A DNA stretch of 64,000 nucleotides from Symbiodinium kawagutii (Eukaryota > Sar > Dinophyceae > Suessiales > Symbiodiniaceae). The position numbers and the translations under genes are program-made. The notes beneath the pieces were generated by a model. The model was not told where the DNA came from. It searched no databases and saw only the letters and a program-made list of their open reading frames with translations. Shown here piece after piece: positions 1 to 10,967 of the stretch. The stretch lies in assembly GCA_009767595.1 (NCBI GenBank), contig VSDK01017592.1:246464-310463 (forward strand). The letters run 5' to 3'. Each line of letters begins with the position of its first letter. Within the stretch, counting starts at the first letter, position 1.

Positions 1-130
1 TAGGGTAAGCCATTGGATTACCCCATAGATGGTGGGTCAAGTTGTTGGCCACATTGTAGCGATGTGTGCTCAATTGATGGTTTTTTATCTAAAGGTATGG
101 TTGAGAAATGGTAGTAACATCCCATATAAA

Positions 131-225
131 GGGTGTTTTCTCAAAATAGGGGTACCCCCCAAATCATCCTATATGACCCATTTATAGCCATAAACCATGG
201 GATACCCTTATTTTGAGAACCCCCC
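131..225. repeat. short inverted-repeat element, family B copy 1
   Basis: A 95-bp segment with long terminal inverted repeats. The left end reads GTTTTCTCAAAATAGGGGTA and the right end is its near complement, ending TATTTTGAGAACCCCCC. The middle (CCCAAATCATCC...CATTTATAG) is shared with the copy at 43995-44094, which shows a dispersed family rather than a chance palindrome. No coding capacity; a MITE-like non-autonomous element is the simplest reading. Confidence 0.7.
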
Positions 226-1371
226 AAATGGTGAAGAAATGGTAGTAACATCCAAGATGCCCCCATGTTGTTTGGTTCACGCATCAAATCCGAAGCCTGT
301 GAATCATGTCAAGTTTGGGAAAAACAAAACGTTCAGGTGTCAACTGAAGCGCCTTATGGGCAGTAGATGGGATGGCTGCACTGGGCTGTTAGTCGTCCAG
401 GAGATTTCTGAGCAAAGATGAGTTGGTTGGAAGTGGATCAACTCAGCAGGTTGACTCTGAGACCTGCCATGGAGAATGGGAGATCCAGAGTTACCCGAGG
501 GTAGACCGCCTGTCATTTTCATAGCTGGGATACCAGGGGCGTTAGTAACAACTGGATCTATCATGGGCAGTGGTCGGTGTTTCATGCTCGTGCTACCCAT
601 GATCTATTTTATTTGATGCATGTGATTAGTTTTTTGGGGCAACCAGATGGCGGTCAGGTTGAGCAACGGCTGACAGGAAAGCATTGCCTCTCTGTGTCTA
701 CTGATTGTACATCCTCACATGTGAAAATTAGGACAGCACCCAATGCTTGTTTCCCTCATCAAGAGCAAGGATTTTGTTGGGATCCATGGGGTATGTTAGG
801 GTGTCCCATCATTGATGAGACAAGTTTTTGGTTGCCTTCTTGGGGTTCTCCCCACCCCAAAGACGGCAATCATGAGCTGATCCGCATCTTGCCAATCCAC
901 GATCCACCAAGAGAGGAGGTGCCAACAGTGTTGGATGAACATCTGGGCACGAACATGCGGGTGGCCAAGACCTGTGTGTAGTTGGCTGGCACTTAGTTAG
1001 TTCCTGTTTTGAATGATGTGGGAATCATTGCAACCAGTTCCAGCAATCCAGAAGTAGCTATGTCGAAAGAAAGTGGTTTCTGCACTTCTCAAATGCAGCC
1101 AGAGTTGTGAAGAGCCTTTGGGGTAGCCCCTACAGTGCTTGGCACCAGAATCTGAACACGTGGAATTGTCGTGGCATTTTTGCCAAAGAGAAAGCCTCCT
1201 GACAGTTTGAAGATGTCCCACCTAGCAACTCGACACCATCAGCGCCAGCCTGGGCGTTGTGTTCCCACGTCACTGGAGGGAAAAAGATGCCTTCGTGCGG
1301 GTCCCTGCGGCTCAGTGAAGCTTGTGCAACCCCGAGATCGGCAACAGATGTTTTTAGTAAGGAGCACAAGT

Positions 1372-1475
1372 GGTGGTTTCTCAAAATAGGGGGCCCCAAA
1401 AATAGCTGGTTTATTACTAATTACAAATGATTAATAGTGGATGATTTGGGGGGTCCCCTATTTTGAGAAACACCC
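1372..1475. repeat. short inverted-repeat element, family B copy 2
   Basis: A 104-bp element with ends GGTGGTTTCTCAAAATAGGG and CCCTATTTTGAGAAACACCC. The flanks carry a possible 4-bp target duplication, AAGT on both sides. The centre is AT-rich and unlike copy 1, as expected if only the ends are constrained. Confidence 0.7.
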
Positions 1476-2016
1476 AAGTAAATCTTGTGGAACATGACCA
1501 ACTTGCTAGCGGATGAATCAATCATAGAGACTTTCGGTCCAGGCAACTAATCTGTGTTTCACTTTCCAGTTTCTGGGTAGTAAAGGACAGCAAAGTCGTT
1601 TTTCAACGGGCTGAAAAATGATATAGATGTGGTCGGAGGTTCTTGTTTGTTGTTGCTGTTGGCTGTTGGTCGATCTTCTTGTCGCTGCTCATCTCATCGA
1701 TTAATCATCATTGCCCGTCATTGATCACAACAAGGCATCATTCACCAATACCCAGCACCTGCGTTTAATGTTTTGAGCAGGTATGACTGGCTGGGAATGG
1801 AAACACCCTCACTAGCTAGCAGGCATCCATGCAAGATGATGATCAAGTGTAACACATGAAGATTTGATCGCCGGGGTGAACTACTAAACAGCACATGTAT
1901 GTACAATTCGGGTAGAGATAGTGGTTGTCATTCCTGGCATCATCCGTAGTGAAAATTGCTGTCTTCAACGCACTGTCATCACAGGAAGGCGGAATGGTTT
2001 TGACATGCTTCGACGC

Positions 2017-2139
2017 ATATGGCTGTGGGTCAAAACCCCGTACCCCTGCTTCCCCTATCATTAACCATAGTTTCCCTTATTATTGGTTGGTCATTATAAG
2101 CCATTATTGGTTGGTTAACTGCTTGACCCATAGCCATAT
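2017..2139. repeat. short inverted-repeat element, family C copy 1
   Basis: A 123-bp element beginning ATATGGCTGTGGGTCAA and ending with the complement, TTGACCCATAGCCATAT. Inside the left end it carries a CCCGTACCCCTG stretch also present in the copies at 55540-55659 and 63957-64000. Confidence 0.7.
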
Positions 2140-2781
2140 CAAATACAGAAGCAAATTCTAGTCAAATGCTGGTACTCCAGGTTACACTGGAGGGGCAAAT
2201 CATGACAAAAATTCCACAAACCCCCGCAAGGATTCAAACGCACCAGTTGGGATGGGTGGTTCGTACCGCTCTAATTTGGGGTTAGAATGGATTGCATACC
2301 TTCCAAAGAGCTAGTGCAAAACGTTTGCATGTTCAAAAATTCAAAACGCGAAAGATTAACACGCCCTTCCGCAAAAAGCGATGGGTGCCGACCAATCGCA
2401 AAACGGGCAAACCAAAGCGGGTGCTGACCAATCCAAACCAAAACATTTCGTGAACAGCGTAGGGCGACGAGGTGCCTCTTGGAAGGGTGCAAGGACACGA
2501 ACGGAACACCGCGATTGGATCGATTCGTCGTCCATTGAGAAGTTTGACGGTAAACACATGGCGCGTCACACGAACGTCACAGAGTCGCGAGATCATGAGG
2601 TCTTCAAGCGCTGTCGTTCGAACGTCACAAGCACAACGAGAAATCTGGATGCCACAGCAGTTCGAATGCGGGTAGAAACAAATGATGGTTAATGTTTTTT
2701 TCATGGTTAATGAATGGTTAATGGATGGTTTCACCATCATCCAAGATCAGCACTCACACCCGGCGATCGAGATGCTGTACG

Positions 2782-2859
<78 letters not shown>

Positions 2860-2888
2860 CATCCTCATCATCCTCCTCATCATCATCC

Positions 2889-2923
<35 letters not shown>
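2782..2923. repeat. (CAT)n microsatellite
   Basis: About 140 bp of nearly pure CAT triplets with a few CCT interruptions in the middle. It translates to poly-Ser, poly-His or poly-Ile on this strand and to poly-Asp or poly-Met on the other, so open frames crossing it are not genes. Confidence 0.95.
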
Positions 2924-3055
2924 GTTGGCATGGTGGTCATCATCGTTAACACTTTCTGAGTTCTGTACATCATCAAAATCAAGACATATCGAACCTGTTT
3001 CCGTATCATGTCGAATGATGGACACGAACTTCACCGTGAATAATAGCAATCATTG

Positions 3056-6000
3056 ATCCCATTCGCTCTGAAGACCATTACCCTTATGTCAACGTGTTGT
3101 TCACTTTGCATGTGTTAGCCACGAGGCAACCATGTAGGGCGCAGGGAAGTGAAATCGAAGTCTAATTACACATAGTCCCAGTCGCTGCATGAAGGTAATG
3201 GAAGTGTTGAAACACAAAATCCAAGTTCTTTGGTCTACAAATTCTTCCATCCAGCGTCTGACGGTTTCCACTTACAAAGTTTCAACATTGCGCATCCCGA
3301 AAATTGTACTTGCGCCTCCAATTTTCCTGCGACCAACGTTCACGCCTCCACCACCGCGCGGCCGCTCGGGACCCCAAATGGCAATGCAATGACATTCCAA
3401 CGTTCGGGCCAAGCTTTGCGGTCGTGGATATCGATTTGTTCCCGAACCCGTGCGTTCCACAATGCGACATGCCATGGCATGGTCCAATCATTGTTCGCGG
3501 GCGGACCCGCAAGTTGTCGGAACATCTTTAAATATTTCTAGTTTATATGTTTTCCAGTTTCAAATGGGTAGATTTATTTTTTGCTGAAGGCCTATGGGAA
3601 AAATATGTGCATGGAAAACTCTTGCGGCTGCTTATGTGCAGTTGTCCAAATCATTTTGTTGGTAATACTTCGTCTTCGGCATTAAGCACGTATCCACGAT
3701 GAGGTTTTGCAAAGCCACTTCTGATCCAACCCACAACGGTTTCTGACCGTTGTCAAGGTTTCCTTAAGCTTTGTTTTCGAAGGGTGGTTTCGTGTCAAAC
3801 CAACTCCCAGCCGCCGATTCCGCTTCACTTCTTGCAAACGGCAATCACTTTTGACTTGGCACTGAGGGTAGCCCATTTAGGGCGCAGGCAAGGTCAGACA
3901 AAACTGGATCGGCTGCATACACTATGCAACGAAATCGGCTTGCAGCTGCTTGTTCAAATTTCCCAGCTAAAAAACGAGAAAATCCGCTGACTGGCTGTCC
4001 CTTCAGCACATGGTCGCCCCACTTTCCTTCGGCCATTTTGTTGCCAGTTCACCACACGACGAACCCATCCATCAGCAAGCAGGCGTGCCACAGAACCATT
4101 GAATGTCCAGTTTTGACGAAATAAAATCGTAGAGTCAAAAATTTCACATTATTTCCACGAAATTGCGCGCTCTTGCGCTCCAAATGTGCGGAAATTCCCC
4201 ACGCAACTGCTTCGCAAATTTGTGAGACGTTAAACTGTAAACAAGTAAATAACGTCCCCTGTCGCCGAAGCCAAGACCGAACTGTCCAACACGAGAACGC
4301 AATTGTGCCATTGCAGCCGGCAACGCGGCAAATGCAATTATTACAAATTCAAATCAGAGCCTGCTCACATTTGAGATTCGCGACTTCCAGCATTGACGTT
4401 CATCACTTGTTTCGTGTGGTCCGTGTAAGGTTGTTTGTACTAAATGGATCCACTTTGACCCGATCAAAAGCGCCAAGAACCCGAGTTGATGAATCAGATG
4501 TCCACCACAATTCTGGCAATAAGCAAATGTTTGAATCATCCTGTTGCTTGTGGTTCCGTGTTGTTGTTTTGCTGGGGATAGTTCCAGACATGCCGTGGAT
4601 GGCCTTGTGCATAATTTGCGTATATTTGTTCATCGCTGTGCGAGTGATGTTTGTTCCATGCCCCTTGAAACATAAACAATCACAAAGTTTCAACCTTGAG
4701 CAAAGGAAAACCACAAAGAACATTTCAACATACAGAGGCAAACACACATGCAAGGATGATCTGCAAAGACGTAATCCGATCGGGTTTTCACTTGGCCCAT
4801 GTACCATTCACGTCCCACTGTCGGTTGCGCCTTACACATTGCAAGTGCATTTGTGGCCCAAGACTCGTTGTTCATTCGCCAGTTCAAGTTGGCGTAAAAA
4901 TAGCGCATTGGTGGCGGTTTCAATTCAAAATCGTTCGAAATTCGTGTTTCGGTTTCAAGTTAACACCCCTCGCTTGCCAACATTGAAACAAAACATTTTC
5001 CACACAATTGCCATTTATATTCGTTCCCAATTTCCCACCCACCCCACAGGATGGCTGCGGTCGTACCACGACCAACATGCCCATGTCTTCCCAGTGGAAC
5101 GCTCCGCAATGGAGCCTACAAACCCGACTCCGTGACTTTTCGCGGTGGAACATGTCCACGTTACCTAACTTTTTTATCTTCCTTTTCCTCGCGTTTTTTT
5201 CATGTTATTGCCTTGCTGTTTCCTTCCCCGGTAACAAAACGTGAATTTTTACCAAATTGGCTGTATGGGCCGAAGAGATTGACCACGCTTCCCGTGTGAG
5301 TATTTATCTTGCCCTGTCCTATCCATTTTTGCTCGGGTTGTTTTGCGTTGAAAAAAATCGGCGGCTGCTTGCACAAAATTTACGGGATTTTGTTTTATTT
5401 TCCAGTGTTTTGTATAAGCGACCCACGTGCCATCCGACTGTTGTGGCCACCTTTTTCCCCCAATGGATGTGTACGATTTCGCTCACCTTGCCTTGACTGC
5501 ATTGCAGCACACCCTGTTTTTGCGAGCGCGTCCGGGGATTGGTTATGTTTGTTTTCCTTTGGCTCTGCTATTGTCGTTTTTTCCGCACCACATTTTGCGG
5601 AATATGTTTATTTCCAGTACGTTGCGCGTATGTTTTCGTCACCCAGCACATCTAAGGTTTTTGTACAACTTGTTGTTCGCTTTGGGATATCACAGTCATC
5701 CACAGTCCGTTGCAAAGAAGCTTACCATCAACGCAACGCGAGGAAAACAACGCTCCCCCACCGCGTCCGCCTTGTAGCTTTACGATTTTTCATGGTGACT
5801 TGGTTGGCAGGTTCCGCCACAGGATTGTCCAACGTTTCACCGTGGTTTCTCTCATCCCCAAAAAATTTTTTTTGGCGTTTCTACCACCATCCGTTTGCAA
5901 AGCTACGCCCACTTTATCCACGCATTGATGTCCAAATATTTGTTTCTTATTCCCCTGGCCACCACCGTAGCTCTGTAGCACGACATGGGACACGTGGTTT

Positions 6001-7498
6001 TTTTAAGGGCATTTTTTTTGCCCAACCCCCCCCCCCCCCGTGGAGGAAAAAAAAACATTTTCCACGTATTTTCCGCGTAGACCAATGAAACAATTTTTTT
6101 TCATAACATTGCGACCTGTTTCGTTGCCATTTTTTCTTCCCTTTTCTTAACATAAAATTTGCACGCCATTCGACAGCCCCCTTGACCCAACAAGCCGGAA
6201 CAACTTTCAGGATTCAATGTGAAAGGGGTAAAGGTTGTTAGGTGATATCGTCCACATGTCCACATCACGGGCCAACGCTTCCCAGCACCCAACCCGGCAA
6301 TGCCAAATGTAGGCGATGTATTTTGTTACATTTCAACTGTCCCGGTATTTTTTGAAACCAGACTTTCCAACACATTGGCGCCTAACTTTGAAGTTCGTCT
6401 GGACAAGTTTCCTGCCAGGCTTTCGGCCACCCTGTTTCCCAGCCAGGCCTTGCATTTGCGGCTGATGATGTTTGGCGCTCCTTTAACTTATACGATTCAC
6501 ATATTAATTACGAAGTGCAACACGGCAGGCATGCACAATCCACATCCGCAATTGACCGCCATTTTTTGACCGCTTGCGGACGATTCGTTGAAGGGAAATC
6601 TTCGGCCAATGAATTGCGTTCGGCACTGTGTCAGAATCACTTTTGGTTGAACCCACCAAACAATGAAAAACAATTTTTCTCCATAAGCGTCCGTTTTGCA
6701 GGTACAACTGTCCGAACAATTTTTTGGGAAAAAATTGGTGACCCTGACACGAATTGTTTTCTTCGATGGATCCGTGCCCGATTGCTTACCGGCACTTCAA
6801 CACTCCAGCTAGGGAATCGCTTTGGATCTACATGGCCGCATACTCTGGCCAATAGCTTTGGAAGTATTTACATGCCTGCAAGTACGAATCTGCTAGCACA
6901 CGTGAGGTAACAGGGCACAAGGCAGCATGTCTACAAATCAGCAAGGCTGCAAACAATTCGGGGTCTGTTCATAAATGCTGGACATACAATGCGTGGAAAC
7001 CGGTTGCCACATACATGCACACCGCTGCACACTTACATTCAAACACAAATGTACAAATATGAATAGCTGCTCCAGTTGTAGCAGGGAGACACCTTACAAA
7101 CTACATCGTTCGCTCCTGCGCCAAGACAATTGCATTTTCAGTGCAAAGGTGGTGAAACTATCATAAAATTGTCCGTTGGACCTTGTTTCCAAAAAATTGT
7201 GTTTCAGCAAAAAGTGGTCAAAAATCAAAACAACCCAAAAACAAGGCCCGTGTCAACCCCAAGGAGTTTCCTTTGTTGAAGGCGGCCAGCATGCTGTTTT
7301 TGCCGCGTCACGGAGCCAAACCCATACACGGAGAACCCATCCATCAGCAGGCAATTGCGCGACATGATGCGATGTTCCCTTCCCGGGTCCAAAGGATTTA
7401 ACCCCGTCAATCGCCCCAACAAAACCTCAACAAGCGCCCCAATGCAATTGCGACCCTGTGTGTGAGGACACTCCCCAAATTATTTGTTTATATTAATG
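3056..7498. other. 4.4 kb without recognisable gene
   Basis: Two long open frames, 4173-5135 (320 codons) and 5309-6088 (259 codons) on the plus strand, are present. Their translations have no periodic hydrophobic pattern, domain motif or plausible start context, and are rich in Cys, His and Phe as expected for translated non-coding DNA. A run of about 14 C lies at 6026-6039. I see no RNA gene. Confidence 0.4.
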
Positions 7499-7525
7499 TA
7501 AAAATTGAAATAGTCAGACAGTCAG

Positions 7526-7547
7526 GCCGTAGCCATTTTGGCTCAAG
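7526..7547 (+). other. relic dinoflagellate spliced-leader sequence
   Basis: All 22 bases match the dinoflagellate consensus (D followed by CCGTAGCCATTTTGG and CTCAAG), with G at the variable first position. In the genome this mark identifies a trans-spliced mRNA that was reverse transcribed and integrated. The absence of a GT intron start after the final AAG separates it from a spliced-leader RNA gene. Confidence 0.95.
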
Positions 7548-7578
7548 AAACAGCATTCCCGGCACCCGTCGCACTCGA

Positions 7579-9281
7579 ATGGCACGTCGTACCCCTTCTT
7601 TCTTCGACATGTCAGGTAGCGCCACTGATCCACGTAGCGGTGCTGCTGCACCATCCGACCCGGCTGAACCGACGAAGTTCTTTGGCCTTCTCTCCAGTGC
7701 AGTGAGCCGATCGAAGATACCTGGACGTGCAGCAGTTTCGACCATACCAACCTTGAGGAGCCAAGTGACTATCACCAAAACGGTCGCAGACATGTTTGCA
7801 CCAAAAGAGTCGAAAGGCCCTTGTGATTTGATGGATTGCTTTAATCCTACTATGTACACCCCAGTGCCAAGAGTCGGATGTCATCACATCCATCTTCACT
7901 TCGATGGCGATGAATTACGAACTCCTGAAGGGTCTGGCTTTCCATGATGTTGCAGCAGTGGCATCTATGTCGGTGCTTGGTCTATCAACTGGCCTAATGG
8001 CTAGAGAGCAATTCAAAGTTGACTCTGGAGTGATTCCAACTGAGAATTACGTTGATGTCGGAGGTCAATGGCTCCGCCATGTGATAAAAATCAGCGATGA
8101 GGATCTCTCTGAGGCACAGGAAACGAAGCTGAAGGAATGCTTCAATGCAATGTTGGGTGGGGGTGACTTCACTTTCGATTTCTTCTTTGAGCGAATGACG
8201 TGGCGGCATTCTCACTCTACAAGAAGATCCATCACCCAACTGAAGGAGCTGAAGAACCAACTGCTGAGGACAAGGCAAAGAATAAGGAAAATGAGAAGAA
8301 GATGTACTTTCGTCCCACTTTCGAAGAGGTGAAGGATGGTTTTGTTCGTCTAGTTGAGGAACTCAAGGGTTCAGTGGGAGAGTCCCACGGTGCCTGTCTG
8401 ATGGCGGGTTTGTCACTTCTCTCGGGATTAGGGACAGACGCTATTCTAACTCCCGTGGGTTTTGGCATGCAGACGCTCAGAGGAAGGGGAAGAGGCAGAG
8501 GGAGGGGACGCCAGGCTACTGGGCGTGACTCGGCAACCTCAATCTTCGATGGGGCACGACTGTTGAATCAGTTAGCCGTTGACTCAGAAACTGCACGCGG
8601 TGTGATCGCAAATCTGCTGACTGGAAGTCCGACGTTCTCGAAAGAACGTGCACATGCATTCATTCTGGAAGTTCTCTGCTGCTCTGCAGTCGAGGACAGG
8701 GCTGATAACAACGAGATCCAGGATTTTGTGGGCGAGTCAAGGGGCTTTCATGGACGCTCAGCACTCTCCTCTGTGTTGTATGGACTGGGACTTCCTGGAA
8801 CTGGCTATATGGTGCGTAAGCCATCATATAAGATCGCCGCCGAGGCAATCAATCTTGAGCGATATGCTGGAACCACGTCTGATCAAGCTGACTCAATGTG
8901 ACGAAACGGTGCACTCCTTCGATGCAATGGGCAACATAGACTACAGTACATCTACGTCCAGTGATTGATTTGAGGTGACATGCAACTTAAGATATCTGAA
9001 GCGCTCAACGTTGGTTGCTGAAGCTCTTGGAAGAGCAGCACAAGCCGGGCAGCTGGGTGCAATAGATGCCAATCTATTGTACACCGTGATGAAAGGATTG
9101 GCCGAAATCCGTACAGCTCCGTTGAGGTTTTGTGAACTTCCTCGTTTGTTGACGGGAATCACAATGACCAATGTTCCTCTGACCAATGAGGTGCTGGAAC
9201 AAGCCGCAAGAGCCCTCATGGCAATTGATGCCCATATCGGGCAGACCACGGCACTGTCTGATTCGCTCGTCTTCGGGTCCC
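7579..9281 (+). pseudogene. broken protein-coding sequence of unknown family (retrocopy)
   Basis: Coding-like sequence starts at ATG 7579, 31 bases after the spliced leader. It continues through shifted frames: frame one to about 7900, frame two to about 8195, frame one to about 8880, then frame two again with an in-frame TGA at 8966-8968. It runs without a stop to the right target duplication, about 567 codons in all. The shifts look like single-base indels because protein texture continues smoothly across them. The N-terminal part is Ala/Pro/Ser-rich. The middle has a Lys/Glu-rich stretch and then an RGRGRGRGRQ segment (around 8480-8510) typical of RNA-binding tails. The last third is alpha-helical in character. 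I recognise no enzyme motif. Possible sources are a host mRNA or the capsid/nucleoprotein region of a dinoflagellate RNA virus; neither is shown by the sequence. The reading end falls at the insertion boundary, so the 3' end is missing or the RNA ended there. Confidence 0.6.
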
Positions 9282-9295
9282 TAAAAATTGAAATA

Positions 9296-10918
9296 AATAA
9301 ATATATATCCATCCCGGAGACAAATTGGTTCTGCGCCACGGCCTTGCCCCTTGGTCTTGCCGTACGTCATTTTTGACTACAAAATCATCTGGTTGTCCCG
9401 AAGCAAGGCCAATTCTTCGCAAAGAAACAAGAAATAAACATGCCCGGGATATTTTTCAACGATGTTCCCAAGTCACTCTGGCAAATGCCTTGGGCAAACC
9501 CACGGTGAACAACTAAAACGGGCATTCCACATGTTACACATGTGTCAACAACATTCAACAATATTCCTAGTGACCAATTGGTCCTACCACTATAATGTTA
9601 GCTAAGGCCGTGCTGTTTTTCTGGCTGCATGTGCCCAAGCCGGACCCAACGCACGATAACCGAACTCAACAAATCAAATTGCGACAATGCATGCATGGTT
9701 CTTCACATTTTGTTCCTTGCTTGGAACAACAGGCCAACTGTCCTTCACTTTGTTGGGTTTGTCCTTTGTAGAAGCTGTTTCTTGAAAAATTTCGCTGTTT
9801 TGGCAAACGTGGCACATTTTTCCGGCATGTTGAACACTGCAACTTCCGCCATTTTAGCACCCGGGGAAATTTGAGTTGTAGATGTTTTTCGTTCTGGTTC
9901 ATGGCAGTTCATGGGCGTTTGTCTTGTTTTCCGCCACCCAGGACAAGCCACCGGAGTGATGTGTTCGAAGTCGCACCAAAATGGACAGCCGAGAACGATG
10001 CGGGATTATCTTCCCACCACATCAGGAACTAGGGTGGAGATATGTGTGATATGTATTGATATGTTGGGTACGGTTGGCACGCCCAATGTCGGAGTGCGCT
10101 ACCGACCGTAATGTTCCCAAAGGGGCTAGTTTCACCAAGGTTCACCAATGAGTGAAGAAATTACCATCATTGTTTACGTTTGTTGGTTGGGTACGGTGTT
10201 TCCGATTCTGTAGTGCCCATTCCGTTCAATAAACGCAGGCATCTCTCAGCAAAATGAATTGTTTAACTTATTCAAACAAGGAGAAAATGCAAACTGACAG
10301 CGCCATCGGTCACCCAGCTCTGCTGTGAAACCATCACGGCCAAAACTGATTTGCCAGCTTGGGACATGTGCTAACCACGAAAAACTGCAGAGGACTGGGA
10401 AAAGACATGGCAAGAAAATGAAATTGCAATGAGTTGTTTCATGGGCACCATGGCGGCTCGCACGTTTTCTCCAGCCATTTAAAAAAAGCGAACTGGATAG
10501 GGCCACCATCCGGATCAAGTAAGCAAAGATATTTCAATCCGACCACTGCGTCACAAATCCTACAGGACGGTGGTGAACGGCCTTTCTGGGTGACCATGTT
10601 GTTTTTGGCATCCACGTGGCGTGACTCCATTCCGCCCTCGCGGCTAAACTGGGGAGCGGCCCTCAGAATTTAACGTTTTGGATCCATTTGATGCCAGCAC
10701 AACACATTGTGCACGCGACTCTGGCACAACCCACGGAACAATAACTTTTCTAGCTCTGTAATTGGCCAGCGTGTTCTCACCAATGGGTAATCGCCTGCGC
10801 GTCGACACGCCTGGGTGTAGTCCGGCGTGTGTTCCATTTCCCCGGCGTGTGTCAACTGTTTCTTGCGATCGTTCCCCCATTGACATTGTTTTGAACATTG
10901 CTCACACGACAATCATCG

Positions 10919-10967
<49 letters not shown>

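Larger units (their letters stand above)
1..2160. other. repeat matrix, no gene recognised
   Basis: No open frame here reads like a conserved protein. The stretch holds two copies of a short inverted-repeat element ending in CTCAAAATAGGGG (131-225 and 1372-1475) and one copy of a second family (2017-2139), each listed separately. The rest (226-1371 and 1476-2016) shows nothing I can support as a gene. Confidence 0.5.
7499..9295 (+). mobile_element. retro-inserted cDNA with spliced leader and target-site duplication
   Basis: The 14-bp string TAAAAATTGAAATA occurs at 7499-7512 and again at 9282-9295, and brackets 1769 bp of different texture. Near the left end, after 13 extra bases, sits a full copy of the dinoflagellate spliced leader (7526-7547), followed 31 bases later by an ATG in a long coding-like frame. 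The leader is followed by AAACAG and not by a GT donor, so it is a spliced mRNA end copied into DNA. No poly(A) precedes the right duplication. Recycling of spliced-leader mRNAs into dinoflagellate genomes is an established process; the terminal duplication indicates LINE-type target-primed insertion. Whether the source RNA was a host mRNA or a virus RNA carrying a leader is open. Confidence 0.85.

Noticed and set aside
2682-3056. Poly-Ser, poly-His, poly-Asp frames
   Set aside because: They are translations of the (CAT)n microsatellite in different frames.
4173-5135. 320-codon open frame on the plus strand
   Set aside because: No domain, no periodic pattern and Cys/His/Phe-rich text typical of translated non-coding DNA. 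Neighbouring frames are similar.
5309-6088. 259-codon open frame on the plus strand
   Set aside because: Runs through homopolymers and a C-run, with no recognisable motif and poor start context.
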